Assembly: GCF_001598355.1 (NCBI RefSeq) | Contig: NZ_BCYU01000009.1 | Location: forward strand, 16,039-80,038 | Reading direction: 5' to 3' | Length of the DNA: 64,000 nt | From: Sphingomonas asaccharolytica NBRC 15499 | GTDB lineage: Bacteria; Pseudomonadota; Alphaproteobacteria; Sphingomonadales; Sphingomonadaceae | Part shown: positions 35,327 through 44,892 of the stretch, piece after piece | Numbering within the stretch: position 1 is the stretch's first letter | Layout of the letters: every line of letters starts with the position of its first letter | Translations under genes and position numbers: made by a program | Notes under the pieces: model-generated | The model's input: only the letters and a program-made list of their open reading frames with translations | Databases searched by the model: none | What the model was told of the DNA's origin: nothing

Positions 35327-35575
35327 ATGACCCACGAACCGCCCGTTCCGCCCGACAACCAGTCGCCTTATCCGATCGCCGAGCCGCCGCATGTGCATCA
35401 CGCGCCGCCGCCGGCTCCCCAACCCGAGGAAGAACAATCCGGTCCGCCGCGCATGTTGCTGGTGGGCGGAGCGGTCGCTGCGGGGGTTGCCGCGATCGGC
35501 GGCCTGACCGCGTTCCTGCTCCGCCGCGGCAAGTCGCGGCCCAAGGCGGCAGCGAAGGCCAAGCGGAAGCGCTAA
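35327..35575 (+). CDS. proline-rich single-span membrane protein (hypothetical)
   Basis: An 82-residue protein. Residues 1-42 are proline- and acid-rich with a His pair (PHVHHAPPPAPQPEEE), residues ~44-65 are one hydrophobic helix (MLLVGGAVAAGVAAIGGLTAFLL), and the C-terminus is strongly basic (RRGKSRPKAAAKAKRKR). The basic tail suggests the C-terminus stays in the cytoplasm. No family is recognised. The ribosome site is weak (CCGAG), so expression is not certain. It lies between the ArsR operator and the convergent sigma factor gene. Confidence 0.55.
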   Translation: MTHEPPVPPDNQSPYPIAEPPHVHHAPPPAPQPEEEQSGPPRMLLVGGAVAAGVAAIGGLTAFLLRRGKSRPKAAAKAKRKR

Positions 35576-35599
35576 GGGCCGCCCGGCCCCGGGCGTACC

Positions 35600-36484
35600 T
35601 TAACCCGGCAGCGAGATTACCGCATCACGCAGCACGTAGCGTGCATGATAGAAGTCGCGCAGCCGGACGATGCGGCCGTCGGCCCAATCGATCACGATCA
35701 GCCCGGTCGGCGGTCCTGCCGGATCGGCGGGATCATGGACGATCGCCGCGGCGCGGCCTTCGATCATGCCGACCGACAAGCGCCATGACGTCATTTCGGT
35801 ATAACGCGTGAAATAGGTTTCGAATGCCGCGCGGTCGCGCGTCATTCGCGCCACCAGTTCGAACCGCACATCGTCGGCGAGCATCGCGCGGATGGCGTCG
35901 AAATCGCGCGCATTGAAGCGGTCGACATAGGTCTGCAGCCGGATCACGTCGCCGCGATCGGCGGGCGGCGAGGATGACGGCGCGTCGGCGAGAGTACGGA
36001 GGCGCGCGCGACCGCGGTGCAACGCAGCCTTGGTCGCCGCCAGCGTCGTGTCGAGAATCCCCGCGGCTTCCTCGTTCGAATAGCCCAGCACGTCCTTGAG
36101 GATAACGGTCCCGCGCTGCAGCGGTGGCAGGTGCATGAACACCGCCAGCGCGGCGCCCGCGGCAAAGCGGCGGGCGGCCTCATCACCGTCCGACACCATA
36201 TCCTCCTCCTGGATCTCCTGCTCACCGCCGCGGCGCACACGCGCACGCAAATGGTCGATCGCGGCATTGTGCACGATGCGGAACGACCAGGCAGCGGCGT
36301 CACCTTCGGGCGGCGCGCGGTCGAGCGCCGCCATGGCGCGCGCGATCGCGTCCTGGACCACATCCTCGCCGTCGAGCACCGATCCCACCATCCGCGCGGC
36401 ATAACGATGCAGCGCCGGCCGCAGTTCGACCAGCAGCGCCTCGATCCGGGTTCGATCTGTCTTGTCCGTCATGTCCATCGCCAT
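35600..36484 (-). CDS. ECF sigma factor with C-terminal SnoaL-like domain
   Basis: A 294-residue sigma-70 family factor. Region 2 (ALHRYAARMVGSVLDGEDVVQDAIARAMAAL) and region 4 (LPPLQRGTVILKDVLGYSNEEAAGILDTTLAATKAALHRGRARL) occupy residues ~15-170. The rest is a SnoaL/NTF2-like domain (YVDRFNARDFDAIRAMLADDVRFELVARM ... WADGRIVRLRDFYHARYV). This combination occurs in the ECF41-type and related groups, whose fused domain replaces an anti-sigma factor. ATG 36484 is one of three close starts (36484, 36478, 36472). It is divergent from a GST gene across a strong inverted repeat at 36507-36566. Confidence 0.9.
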   Translation of the reverse strand: MAMDMTDKTDRTRIEALLVELRPALHRYAARMVGSVLDGEDVVQDAIARAMAALDRAPPEGDAAAWSFRIVHNAAIDHLRARVRRGGEQEIQEEDMVSDGDEAARRFAAGAALAVFMHLPPLQRGTVILKDVLGYSNEEAAGILDTTLAATKAALHRGRARLRTLADAPSSSPPADRGDVIRLQTYVDRFNARDFDAIRAMLADDVRFELVARMTRDRAAFETYFTRYTEMTSWRLSVGMIEGRAAAIVHDPADPAGPPTGLIVIDWADGRIVRLRDFYHARYVLRDAVISLPG

Positions 36485-36506
36485 CCGCCGTTCTTCTATC
36501 GGGATA

Positions 36507-36566
36507 GACGGTGGCGCCGCGGAAAAAGATTCGGCCGGGCGAATCCTTTTTCGTCGAGCCTCCGTC
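36507..36566. promoter_or_regulatory. 27-bp-arm inverted repeat between sigma factor and GST
   Basis: Arms 36507-36533 and 36540-36566 are reverse complements at 21 of 27 positions around a 6-base spacer (GCCGGG). The inner 14 bases (CGGAAAAAGATTCG / CGAATCCTTTTTCG) match at 12 of 14. It is placed symmetrically in the 131-bp divergent region. Because of the symmetry both strands could encode a similar unread leader peptide-like stretch, but neither copy has a good start. Best explained as a shared operator or two mirror promoters. Confidence 0.6.
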
Positions 36567-36615
36567 CTTGGCAACAGCGGGCGGCGCTGGGCTGCCCGGT
36601 TCGACGGAGAATGTC

Positions 36616-37239
36616 ATGAAGCTCTATGCCCTGGTTAAATCGCTGAATTCCCGCAAGGTGTTGGCGCTGATCCACCATCTCGACCTGCCGGTGGAGATCG
36701 ACGCGATGACCGTCGAACAGGTCCAGTCCGATGCCTATGCCGCGATCAATCCCAATCGCCTGGCGCCGACTTTGGTCGATGGCGAGGTCGTTTTGTGGGA
36801 ATCGAACGCGATCGGTCTCTATCTCGCCGAGGGTAGCACGATGCTGCCGACCGAACGCCGTCAACGTGCGGACATGGCGCGCTGGCTGTTATGGGAAGGT
36901 ATCCATTACAACCGCGCCCTGGGCACGATCTTCTTCGAGTCGGTTGTGCGTCCGCAATTGGGCTGGGGTGCGACCAACCAGCCGCTGGTCGACGACGCAC
37001 TGGTGCAGGCGGCGCGCTTGCTGCCAGTGCTCGACGCCCATCTCGCGACACGCGAGTTCATGCTTGGCGACCGGCTGAGCTTCGTCGACTTCGCGATCGC
37101 CTCAGCCGAGCCGTATCGCGACGCGATGCCGATCGACTTCGACGCCTATCCCAACCTCCAGCGCTTCTACGACACGATCGCGCTGTTGCCGGCGTGGCAA
37201 AAGGCATTGGGCCAGCCGCGGATGGCCGTCGCGGCGTGA
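36616..37239 (+). CDS. glutathione S-transferase family protein
   Basis: A 207-residue GST. The N-terminal thioredoxin-like domain (MKLYALVKSLNSRKVLALIHHLDLP, then NPNRLAPTLVDGEVVLWESNAIGLYLA) holds the glutathione site including ES in WESNAI, and the all-helical C-terminal half contains LGDRLSFVDFAIASAEPY, the family N-capping box. ACGGAGA precedes ATG 36616; the longer frame upstream would translate the inverted repeat. Divergent from an ECF sigma factor gene, which might control it. Substrate unknown. Confidence 0.92.
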   Translation: MKLYALVKSLNSRKVLALIHHLDLPVEIDAMTVEQVQSDAYAAINPNRLAPTLVDGEVVLWESNAIGLYLAEGSTMLPTERRQRADMARWLLWEGIHYNRALGTIFFESVVRPQLGWGATNQPLVDDALVQAARLLPVLDAHLATREFMLGDRLSFVDFAIASAEPYRDAMPIDFDAYPNLQRFYDTIALLPAWQKALGQPRMAVAA

Positions 37240-37281
37240 CGTCAGCCGGGCGTCGCCATCGAGCGGCGCCCGGTTTCGCGA

Positions 37282-38142
<861 letters not shown>

Positions 38143-38197
38143 AGCGGGGAAGGCGTGAAAGTGGCAGTCCCTGCCTCAGGTTCAAGAGGAGCGGGGG

Positions 38198-38602
38198 ATG
38201 GAACGTATTTTCGAGACGGTTGCAGCCAAGGTCGCCAGCTGGACCGGGCGCCCGCCCGCCTTCATGCTGGCGCTATCAGTGATCATCGTCTGGGGCGTGA
38301 CCGGACCGATCTTCCACTATTCGGACACGTGGCAGCTGATCATCAACACAGGCACCACGATCGTCACCTTCCTGATGGTGTTCCTGATCCAGAATGCGCA
38401 GAATCGCGACGGATCGGCGATCCAGGCCAAGCTCGACGAATTGATCCGCGCGATCGAAGGGCCGCGCGACGAGTTCGTCGGGATCGAGCACCTGACCCAG
38501 GACGAACTCGAGCAGATCAAGGCGAAGCTGGAAAAGGAATGCAGCGAGGTCGGCGTCGGCACCGACCATGCTTCGGTCCAGCGGCTGATCGATCGGTTAT
38601 GA
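38198..38602 (+). CDS. low-affinity iron permease family membrane protein
   Basis: A 134-residue protein. ASWTGRPPAFMLALSVIIVWGVTGPIFHYSDTWQLIINTGTTIVTFLMVFLIQNAQNRDGSAIQAKLDELIRAI is the full low-affinity iron permease (Fet4-like, PF04120) pattern: two hydrophobic helices, the conserved N-T-x-T-T helix start and QNTQNRD. The remaining residues are charged helix. It is much smaller than yeast Fet4, and an iron role in bacteria is not established. GGAGCGGGGG precedes ATG 38198; it is divergent from aguB by 55 bp. Confidence 0.88.
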   Translation: MERIFETVAAKVASWTGRPPAFMLALSVIIVWGVTGPIFHYSDTWQLIINTGTTIVTFLMVFLIQNAQNRDGSAIQAKLDELIRAIEGPRDEFVGIEHLTQDELEQIKAKLEKECSEVGVGTDHASVQRLIDRL

Positions 38603-38660
38603 GTACGGACGTCCCCTCACGCGAAGGCACAAGAGGGCGCAGAGGTCGCGGCGATTTAAG

Positions 38661-38681
38661 GAGCCTCGCTGTGCGAGGCTC
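38661..38681. terminator. 9-bp-stem hairpin in the permease-holA gap
   Basis: GAGCCTCGC-TGT-GCGAGGCTC is a perfect 9-bp stem with a 3-base loop, 58 bp after the permease stop. No T-run follows on either strand, so it is only a possible stop signal. The remaining ~200-bp gap (38603-38806) also holds two similar GC-rich scraps (GCGCAGAGG and CCTCTGCGC), pointing to repeat debris. No gene is seen there. Confidence 0.45.
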
Positions 38682-38806
38682 TTCGGTCAATCATCGCATT
38701 GTATCGCGCCATAGCCCAGGCGAATGCACCCTGCGCCCCGGTGCCTCTGCGCGAAGGCAGTCAAACCTTCTTCGTTGCGTATTCGTCTTTGTGCGATCTG
38801 GATTAA

Positions 38807-39826
38807 CTACCGCATCCGCGCCGCAGCGCGGGTCGTTTCGGTGATCGCGACGTCGGACAGCAACTCTCCTGCCCCGCCCGGCGCCATCAGCTGGCGTTCG
38901 GCACGCCTTAGCCGATCGATCGCGGCGGCGATGTCGGATGACTTCCATTTCTGAACCTGGCGGATCATCCCCGGCTCCTCGCGGAAATGGACCCGGCGCG
39001 CCTTGACCACTGCCGACGCCTGCTTGCCGGCCTCGACCTCGGCGCGCATCGCCGCCAGTGTCATCAGCTTGCGGACGATCTGCCGCAGCAATGGGATCGC
39101 AGCACCACCCGAATCGGCGAATCGGGCAAGTTCGCGCGCGATATCGTGCACGCGTCCCTCCAGCGCGGCATCGACCACATCGGACATTTGCGACTCGCCG
39201 AGATCGGCGCCCAGCGCGTCGAGCGCCTCGTCGTCGAGCTCGCGCGGCCGGTCGCCCGCTGCGTCGAGATAGAGGGCAAGCTTTTCCACCTCGCGTGCGA
39301 TCACGCTGCGGTCGCCGCCCGATGCCGCCATCAACCGCCGGATCGCGGTCGGCGTCGGGCGCAGGCCGTATTCGCGCGCGATCCCGACCACCATGCGGTC
39401 GGCATTGGCGCCATCGGGAATGTAGCAGGCGAAGCTCATTGCCGCCGGCTGCGCGATCGCGAACTGGACCAGCTTCGAGGTGGTGCGCAGCCCCGGTCCG
39501 ATCATCACCACCGGATGCTCGACCTGCGGCTCGGCGATCAGCATTTGCGCCGCCTCGAGCGATTCGTCGCCGGCGCTGGCGACCAGAATCCACCGCCGGC
39601 CGCCGAACAAGGCGAGTGAGCGGGCCTCGTCGACCAGCTTTCCGGGATCGCCGCGCAGCGCGGGCCCTTCCATCGCGACCTTTTCGGCATCGGCCCCGAG
39701 CGCGCGTCCGAGCCGCGCGGCATAGTCCATCGCACCCGCTTCGTCGGGGCCGTGGAGGAGATAGAGCCGGACCGCGGGAGCCGCCGAATCCAGCGAGTTA
39801 ACTAGCTGATTTTCTGAAGCTTTCAC
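38807..39826 (-). CDS. holA: DNA polymerase III subunit delta
   Basis: A 339-residue clamp-loader subunit. The N-terminal AAA-like domain starts VRLYLLHGPDEAGAMDYAARL and lacks a true Walker A, as HolA should. FGGRRWILV, MSFACYIPDGANADRM and ASGGDRSVIAREVEKLALYL follow the delta-family order, with a C-terminal collar domain of helices (PLLRQIVRKLMTLAAM). It overlaps lptE by 4 nt (ATGA), forming the leuS-lptE-holA operon. It helps load the beta clamp during replication. Confidence 0.93.
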   Translation of the reverse strand: MKASENQLVNSLDSAAPAVRLYLLHGPDEAGAMDYAARLGRALGADAEKVAMEGPALRGDPGKLVDEARSLALFGGRRWILVASAGDESLEAAQMLIAEPQVEHPVVMIGPGLRTTSKLVQFAIAQPAAMSFACYIPDGANADRMVVGIAREYGLRPTPTAIRRLMAASGGDRSVIAREVEKLALYLDAAGDRPRELDDEALDALGADLGESQMSDVVDAALEGRVHDIARELARFADSGGAAIPLLRQIVRKLMTLAAMRAEVEAGKQASAVVKARRVHFREEPGMIRQVQKWKSSDIAAAIDRLRRAERQLMAPGGAGELLSDVAITETTRAAARMR

Positions 39827-40320
39827 TTCGCCGAGGCGGCGGCGCGGCGCTGATAGACGGCAATCCGCGTGACGATCTGATCGGCGACGATCTGCGACAG
39901 GTTTTCGAGCGCGGTGTTCTCGGCGGCGATCGTGGCATATTCCGAATTGACCACGTCGATGCCGGCATCCGACCCCGCGGTCGCATCGACCAGCACTTCC
40001 CCGCTCGACGCATTGACCAATTGGTACCGTGCACGCAGCGATCGGCGCTCGCGGGTGATAGTATCGTCGCGCTTCACGCCCAGCCCGGTGATCGAATCAT
40101 TGAGCCTGACCTCGAGCCGGTACAGCGCGGGCTCGCCTCTGCGCGACGGCAAGCGATCGCGCAGCGCATTCGACAGCAGATAACCGTTCTTGCCGTCGAT
40201 CGGCGCGACCTCGATTCGCGACAGGCCGGTCGCGACCGGGCCCGAAGCGCCGCCTTCATAGAGCGGGTGGAGGCCACAGCCGGCGGTCGCCAGCGCGAGG
40301 AGGAGCGCGAGTCGCTTCAT
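39823..40320 (-). CDS. lptE: LPS-assembly lipoprotein LptE
   Basis: A 165-residue outer-membrane lipoprotein. The signal peptide ends in the lipobox LATAGC with the acylated Cys15, followed by GLHPLYEGG, the usual LptE start. The later alternation ([18 protein letters not shown], then a helix [19 protein letters not shown]) fits the LptE fold. LptE plugs the LptD beta-barrel for lipopolysaccharide export. The gene overlaps both leuS (upstream) and holA (downstream) by 4 nt, a conserved operon. LptD is not in the window. Confidence 0.93.
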   Translation of the reverse strand: MKRLALLLALATAGCGLHPLYEGGASGPVATGLSRIEVAPIDGKNGYLLSNALRDRLPSRRGEPALYRLEVRLNDSITGLGVKRDDTITRERRSLRARYQLVNASSGEVLVDATAGSDAGIDVVNSEYATIAAENTALENLSQIVADQIVTRIAVYQRRAAASAK

Positions 40321-42809
40321 GCGACCAGATTGACCAGACGATCGGGCACGACAATCACCTTCTTCGGTTCGGCGCCGTCCAGGATGCGGAGCACGTTGGG
40401 ATTGGCGCGCGCCGCGGCTTCGACCACCGCTCTGTCGCTGCCCTTGGGCATGACGAGCGTATCGCGTAGCTTGCCGTTGACCTGCACCGCGATCGTCACC
40501 TCGTCCTCGACCAGCAATGCTGGATTATAGGTCGGCCAATCGGCGTTGGCGACCAAGCCTGATCCTCCCATCGCAGCCCAGGCTTCCTCGGCGAGATGCG
40601 GGGTCATCGGCGAGACCAGGCGGACCAGCGTAGGAATCGCATTGCTGCGCGAGGCGGAAGGTTTGGCCTTCTCGATCGCGTTGACCAGTTCGTAGAGCTT
40701 GGCGACCGCCTTGTTGAACTGCAGCGCCTCGATGTCGACGGCGACACCGGCGATCGTCTGCGCCAGCTTGCGGTCGAGCGCGGTATCATTGCCCTCGCCC
40801 TCTTCGATGCCGTCGACCAGGCGCCACAACCGCTGGACGAAGCGCCACGCGCCCTCGATCCCAGCCTCTGACCAGGCGAGGTCGCGTTCGGGTGGCGAAT
40901 CGGACAGCATGAACCAGCGCGTCGCGTCGGCACCATATTGGTCGACGATCGGCTCGGGATCGATCGTGTTCTTCTTCGACTTGGACATCTTCTCGGTGCG
41001 GCCGACCGTGATCGGCTGTCCGGTGGCGATCTCCTTGCCGTCGCGCACGTCGTCGGGCGACAGCCATTTGCCCTCGATCGACTTGTAGGTCTCGTGCGTC
41101 ACCATCCCCTGGGTGAACAACCCGGCAAACGGCTCGGCGATATCAAGCATGCCGATATGCTTGAGCGCGCGCGTCCAGAAGCGGGCATAGAGCAAGTGCA
41201 GGATCGCGTGCTCGACGCCGCCGATATATTGCCCCACCGGCAGCCATTGCTCGGCCATGGCGCGGTCGAACGGTCTGTCCTTGGGCTGGCTGGCGAAGCG
41301 GATGAAATACCAGGACGAATCGGCGAACGTGTCGAGCGTGTCGGTCTCGCGCATGGCCTTGCCACCGCAGGACGGGCAATCGACGTGCTTCCAGGTCGGA
41401 TGGCGGTCGAGCGGGTTGCCGGGGATGTCGAAGGCGACGTCCTCGGGCAGCACCACCGGCAATTGATCGCGCGGCACCGGCACCGCACCGCACCGGTCGC
41501 AATGGATGATCGGGATCGGCGTGCCCCAGTAACGCTGGCGGCTGACGCCCCAGTCGCGCAGGCGATAGACCGTAGTGCCCTTGCCCCAGCCGCCCGCTTC
41601 GGCGCGGATGATCACCTCGCGTTTGGCGTCCTCGACATCCATGCCGTCGAGGAAGTGCGAATTCACGATAGTGCCCGGGCCCGAATAGGCTTCGGCGTCG
41701 TCGAATTTGACGTCGGTCTTGTCGCCGTCTGATACGACGCGGCGGATCGGCAAATCGTATTTGGTCGCGAATTCGTAGTCGCGCTGGTCGTGCGCGGGCA
41801 CGCCGAACACCGCGCCGGTGCCATAGTCCATCAGCACGAAATTGGCGATATAGACTGGAATTTGCCACGCCGGATCAAACGGATGCGTCGCGGTGATGCC
41901 GGTGTCGTAGCCCAGCTTCTCTTGCGTCTCGAGCTCGGCGGCGGTGGTCCCGCCCTGCTTGCACAAATCGATGAACGCCGCTGCCTTCGGATCGCTCGCG
42001 GCCACGCCTTGCGCGATCGGATGGTCGGCGGCGACCGCGATGAAGCTGGCGCCGAAGATCGTGTCGGGACGCGTCGAGAATACCTCGACCGAACCGCCAT
42101 CGGACAGCGACCAGGCGAATTGCAGCCCCTGGCTCTTGCCGATCCAATTCTCCTGCATCACCCGGACCTTGTCGGGCCAGTGATCGAGCGATTTCAGTCC
42201 CTCGAGCAACTCGTCGGCGAACTGGGTGATCTTGAGGAACCACTGGTTGAGCTTGCGCTTCTCGACCAGCGCACCCGACCGCCAGCCGCGGCCGTCGATC
42301 ACTTGCTCATTGGCCAGTACGGTCATGTCGACCGGGTCCCAATTGACCGCGGATTCGCGGCGATAGACCAGGCCGGCGGCGAGCATGTCGAGGAACAGCG
42401 CCTGTTCCTGGCCGTAATAATCGGGCTCGCAGGTCGCGATCTCGCGCGACCAGTCGAGCGCGAAGCCCAGCCGCTTCAATTGCGCCTTCATCGTCGCGAT
42501 ATTCTGGCGGGTCCAGCCACCGGGATGGACATGCTTTTCCATCGCGGCATTTTCGGCCGGCATGCCGAACGCGTCCCATCCCATCGGATGGAGCACTTCC
42601 ATTCCCTTCATCCGCCGATAGCGCGCGAGCACGTCGCCCATCGTATAGTTGCGGACATGGCCCATATGGATCCGCCCCGAAGGATACGGAAACATCTCAA
42701 GCACATAGCTCTTGGGCTTGGGCGAATCGTCTCGCGCGGCAAAGGTCTGGGACTCATCCCAAACCTTCTGCCAATGGGCATCCGCTTTCAGCGGGTTGAA
42801 GCGCGACAT
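40317..42809 (-). CDS. leuS: leucyl-tRNA synthetase
   Basis: An 830-residue class I synthetase. The HIGH motif is [15 protein letters not shown] near residue 45 and the KMSKS motif is [11 protein letters not shown] near 605. The CP1 editing domain contains the usual [11 protein letters not shown] (T-rich) and [28 protein letters not shown] segments. [10 protein letters not shown] and [19 protein letters not shown] form the zinc-binding insert. Length is typical for bacterial LeuRS of about 830-870 residues. First gene of the leuS-lptE-holA operon; ATG 42809 starts the conserved [10 protein letters not shown]. Confidence 0.98.
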   Translation of the reverse strand: MSRFNPLKADAHWQKVWDESQTFAARDDSPKPKSYVLEMFPYPSGRIHMGHVRNYTMGDVLARYRRMKGMEVLHPMGWDAFGMPAENAAMEKHVHPGGWTRQNIATMKAQLKRLGFALDWSREIATCEPDYYGQEQALFLDMLAAGLVYRRESAVNWDPVDMTVLANEQVIDGRGWRSGALVEKRKLNQWFLKITQFADELLEGLKSLDHWPDKVRVMQENWIGKSQGLQFAWSLSDGGSVEVFSTRPDTIFGASFIAVAADHPIAQGVAASDPKAAAFIDLCKQGGTTAAELETQEKLGYDTGITATHPFDPAWQIPVYIANFVLMDYGTGAVFGVPAHDQRDYEFATKYDLPIRRVVSDGDKTDVKFDDAEAYSGPGTIVNSHFLDGMDVEDAKREVIIRAEAGGWGKGTTVYRLRDWGVSRQRYWGTPIPIIHCDRCGAVPVPRDQLPVVLPEDVAFDIPGNPLDRHPTWKHVDCPSCGGKAMRETDTLDTFADSSWYFIRFASQPKDRPFDRAMAEQWLPVGQYIGGVEHAILHLLYARFWTRALKHIGMLDIAEPFAGLFTQGMVTHETYKSIEGKWLSPDDVRDGKEIATGQPITVGRTEKMSKSKKNTIDPEPIVDQYGADATRWFMLSDSPPERDLAWSEAGIEGAWRFVQRLWRLVDGIEEGEGNDTALDRKLAQTIAGVAVDIEALQFNKAVAKLYELVNAIEKAKPSASRSNAIPTLVRLVSPMTPHLAEEAWAAMGGSGLVANADWPTYNPALLVEDEVTIAVQVNGKLRDTLVMPKGSDRAVVEAAARANPNVLRILDGAEPKKVIVVPDRLVNLVA

Positions 42810-42858
42810 TTGGGTCTATCCTGCTGGGCGGGCATTACCCGCCCGCCGGGTTCTTTGC

Positions 42859-43299
42859 TTATTTGCCGGGTGCGATCGCCTGGCGGCGAAGGTCGCGGGC
42901 ACGGGTAAGGATCACGTCCTCGAGCTTCTGCACGGTTGCCGCCTGGACGGGGGCCGCGACCCACTGGCCATTGGTGCTGACTTCGCGCAGCGCCGCGACG
43001 CGGATTGCATCGGCGCGCAGATCCTGGTCGAGGATCGACACCGTGACCTTCATCCGCTCGCCGGGCGAGCGCGGATTGACGTACCAGTCGGTGACGATGA
43101 CGCCGCCGTTGGAATCGGTCTGCAGCAGCGGCATGAAGCTCAGCGTATCGAGGGTCGCGCGCCACAGATAGGCGTTGACGCCGATCGTCGTCACCTTCGA
43201 CGCGGCGATGTCGGCCTTGGCGGGCCCTCCCCGGTGGTGCGCGCACGCCATCAGTGAGAGCGGAAGGGCCAGATACGCGGCACGGCGCAGAAGGGTCAT
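42859..43299 (-). CDS. DUF3576 lipoprotein
   Basis: A 146-residue protein with a signal peptide ending in SLMAC (lipidated Cys19). TTIGVNAYLWRATLDTLSFMPLLQTDSNGGVIVTDWYVNPRSPGERMKVTVSILDQDLRADAIRV is the DUF3576 signature. It lies just upstream of leuS on the same strand (49 bp), as it does in many alphaproteobacteria, so it is probably part of that transcription unit. Role unknown; envelope location is likely from the lipobox. Confidence 0.9.
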   Translation of the reverse strand: MTLLRRAAYLALPLSLMACAHHRGGPAKADIAASKVTTIGVNAYLWRATLDTLSFMPLLQTDSNGGVIVTDWYVNPRSPGERMKVTVSILDQDLRADAIRVAALREVSTNGQWVAAPVQAATVQKLEDVILTRARDLRRQAIAPGK

Positions 43300-43466
43300 C
43301 GGTCGTTCCCTGATACGAAAGGGGGAGATTATCGCGCATCTATAGACACAGGACCGCCCGCCGCAAGCGCCGACAGACCAGAACGAGTCTGTGGACGCGA
43401 TGCAACACTCGGCGGAAAAACGCGATCACCTGTGGCGAGTCGGGATCGAACCGTGTTAGGGCTCGT

Positions 43467-44186
43467 ATGACTATTGGAGTCGCAGGGAACCAAATCGTGG
43501 TTGGGAAGCGGGCAATTTTCGGAACGGTCGTGGGGGCACTGGCTGTCACCGCCGCGTTTGCCGTGCCCGCGATCGGCGCTCCCGATGCCGCCAAACGCCT
43601 GATTTCGCGCCCTGTCGCGTCTTTCTTCACCCCGGCGTCGGCCGACCCCAAGCTTGCTGCGCTGATCGCGCGCAATGGGCTCGACACGACTCCGTTCCGC
43701 TTTACGCCGGCAGAATCGCGCGGCACGCAACGCCGCGTGACGCCGCCGCCGGCGGTCAAGACCGGTGTCGTGACGCTGCGCGGCGCGCCGTCGGTCGATA
43801 CCGATTCGGTCGGCCTGGCGCCGATCGCTTATGATCTCGGCCGCAACGCGCCGGTCAAGCACGTCGTGACGCCGAGCGATCTCAAGATCGATCTGGCCGC
43901 GAGCCCGGTCGGCCGCAAGCCGATCGATATCGGCACCAGCTTCTCGGTCCGCCGCAGCACCAAGTTGAAGGCGACCAGCGAACGCACCACGGTCGGCGAT
44001 GCCCGCCTGGCGGGATATCTGCCCAAGGATTCGATCGATGTCGGCGGCTCCTATTCGCTCAGCCGCAATCTCGATGTGACCGCGGGCGTCCGCTACAAGT
44101 CGCAAGATCGCGATCGCCTCGCCCCGCTGCCGGATGCGCAGCGCGACAGCCAGGCGGTGTACGTCGGAACCGCGTTCAGGTTCTGA
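43467..44186 (+). CDS. exported protein, possible outer-membrane-associated (hypothetical)
   Basis: A 239-residue protein. An N-terminal hydrophobic segment AIFGTVVGALAVTAAFAVPAIGA looks like a signal peptide. The middle is low-complexity Thr/Pro/Arg. The last ~100 residues show alternating hydrophobic strands (IDIGTSFSVRRSTKLKAT ... IDVGGSYSLSRNLDVTAGVRYK ... AVYVGTAFRF) and end in F, like a small beta-barrel or a barrel fragment with a C-terminal phenylalanine. I do not recognise a named family. ATG 43467 begins in a weak ribosome context. A palindrome at 44185 overlaps its stop codon. Confidence 0.65.
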   Translation: MTIGVAGNQIVVGKRAIFGTVVGALAVTAAFAVPAIGAPDAAKRLISRPVASFFTPASADPKLAALIARNGLDTTPFRFTPAESRGTQRRVTPPPAVKTGVVTLRGAPSVDTDSVGLAPIAYDLGRNAPVKHVVTPSDLKIDLAASPVGRKPIDIGTSFSVRRSTKLKATSERTTVGDARLAGYLPKDSIDVGGSYSLSRNLDVTAGVRYKSQDRDRLAPLPDAQRDSQAVYVGTAFRF

Positions 44187-44347
44187 GTTCTTGCCGCGAT
44201 TTAGCGGCAGCTAAATAGCGAAAAAGCAAGAACTCCGCCCGGCCTCGCGTCAGCGAGGACCGACGAGTTGCAGGTCGGCCATGCCCCCGGCATGGCCTAA
44301 ACGATGCGGGGCATCGTTTACCTGCAACTGAATTCACTTCGCGCCGC
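44185..44347. repeat. nested palindromic mosaic between two gene ends
   Basis: Two consecutive large inverted repeats with hairpins nested in them. Block 1: GAGTTCTTGC (44185) mirrored by GCAAGAACTC (44226), overlapping the upstream stop codon. Block 2: AGTTGCAGGT (44266) mirrored by ACCTGCAACT (44320), containing GGCCATGCC-CCC-GGCATGGCC and TAAACGATGC-GGG-GCATCGTTTA. After it, GAATTCACTTCGCGCCGC (44330) also occurs, inverted, at 61382. The last module forms the 3' end of the next gene. Confidence 0.85.
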
Positions 44348-44870
44348 TACCCCGCGAGCCCCAAGCGTCGATCGCCGCCCAGCCGTCAAACCCGGTCATT
44401 CCCCGGAACCGCCGCGCATCCATGCCGCCCAGGGCAATCGCGACAACAGGCAGCCCCTGCGCGATTCGCCGCGCCTTCCGCTCGCCCAGCGCCTTGGCCC
44501 CAGGATGGGACCGAGTCGCGAACACGGGCGACACGAACAGCACATCCGCCCCCCGCCGCACCGCCGCTACCGCTTCCCGTCGATCATGCGCCGCAGCCGT
44601 CTGCAGCCCGCTCCCGCGCGCCCCGCCATGCACCCCATTCTCGCCGAACCCATCCCGCTCGCCAGCCTGGACCACGACCAGCCCGCGCGCCCGTGCGATC
44701 CGCACCACGCGTCGAAACAATGCCCGCCGCTCCCGCGCCGCCGTCGCATAATGCCGGAACACAACGCCGCTGCCGCGCGGCAAACGCCGCAGCGCCGCCC
44801 ATAGCCCATCGCCGATCCGCTCGTCGGTCATCAGCCACAAAATGGGGATCAGGGACTGGCGATGCGGCAC
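44334..44870 (-). CDS. thiamine phosphate synthase-like (TMP-TENI domain) protein
   Basis: A 178-residue protein of the TenI/ThiE barrel. LWLMTDERIGDGLWAALRRL starts the fold, LVVVQAGERDGFGENGVHGG and GADVLFVSPVFATRSHPGAKALG (the phosphate loop, VSPVF.T.SHP) are typical, and VVAIALGGMDARRFRGMTGFDGWAAIDAWG closes it. It lacks several ThiE pyrimidine-site residues, so it may be a ThiE-like homologue. GTG 44870 is the start chosen; an ATG at 44894 would overlap the divergent gene's start codon, and an ATG at 44831 would delete the first strand. The 3' end is formed by the palindromic module. Confidence 0.78.
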   Translation of the reverse strand: MPHRQSLIPILWLMTDERIGDGLWAALRRLPRGSGVVFRHYATAARERRALFRRVVRIARARGLVVVQAGERDGFGENGVHGGARGSGLQTAAAHDRREAVAAVRRGADVLFVSPVFATRSHPGAKALGERKARRIAQGLPVVAIALGGMDARRFRGMTGFDGWAAIDAWGSRGSGAK

Positions 44871-44892
44871 GACCCTGCCTATAGCGCGCGGC

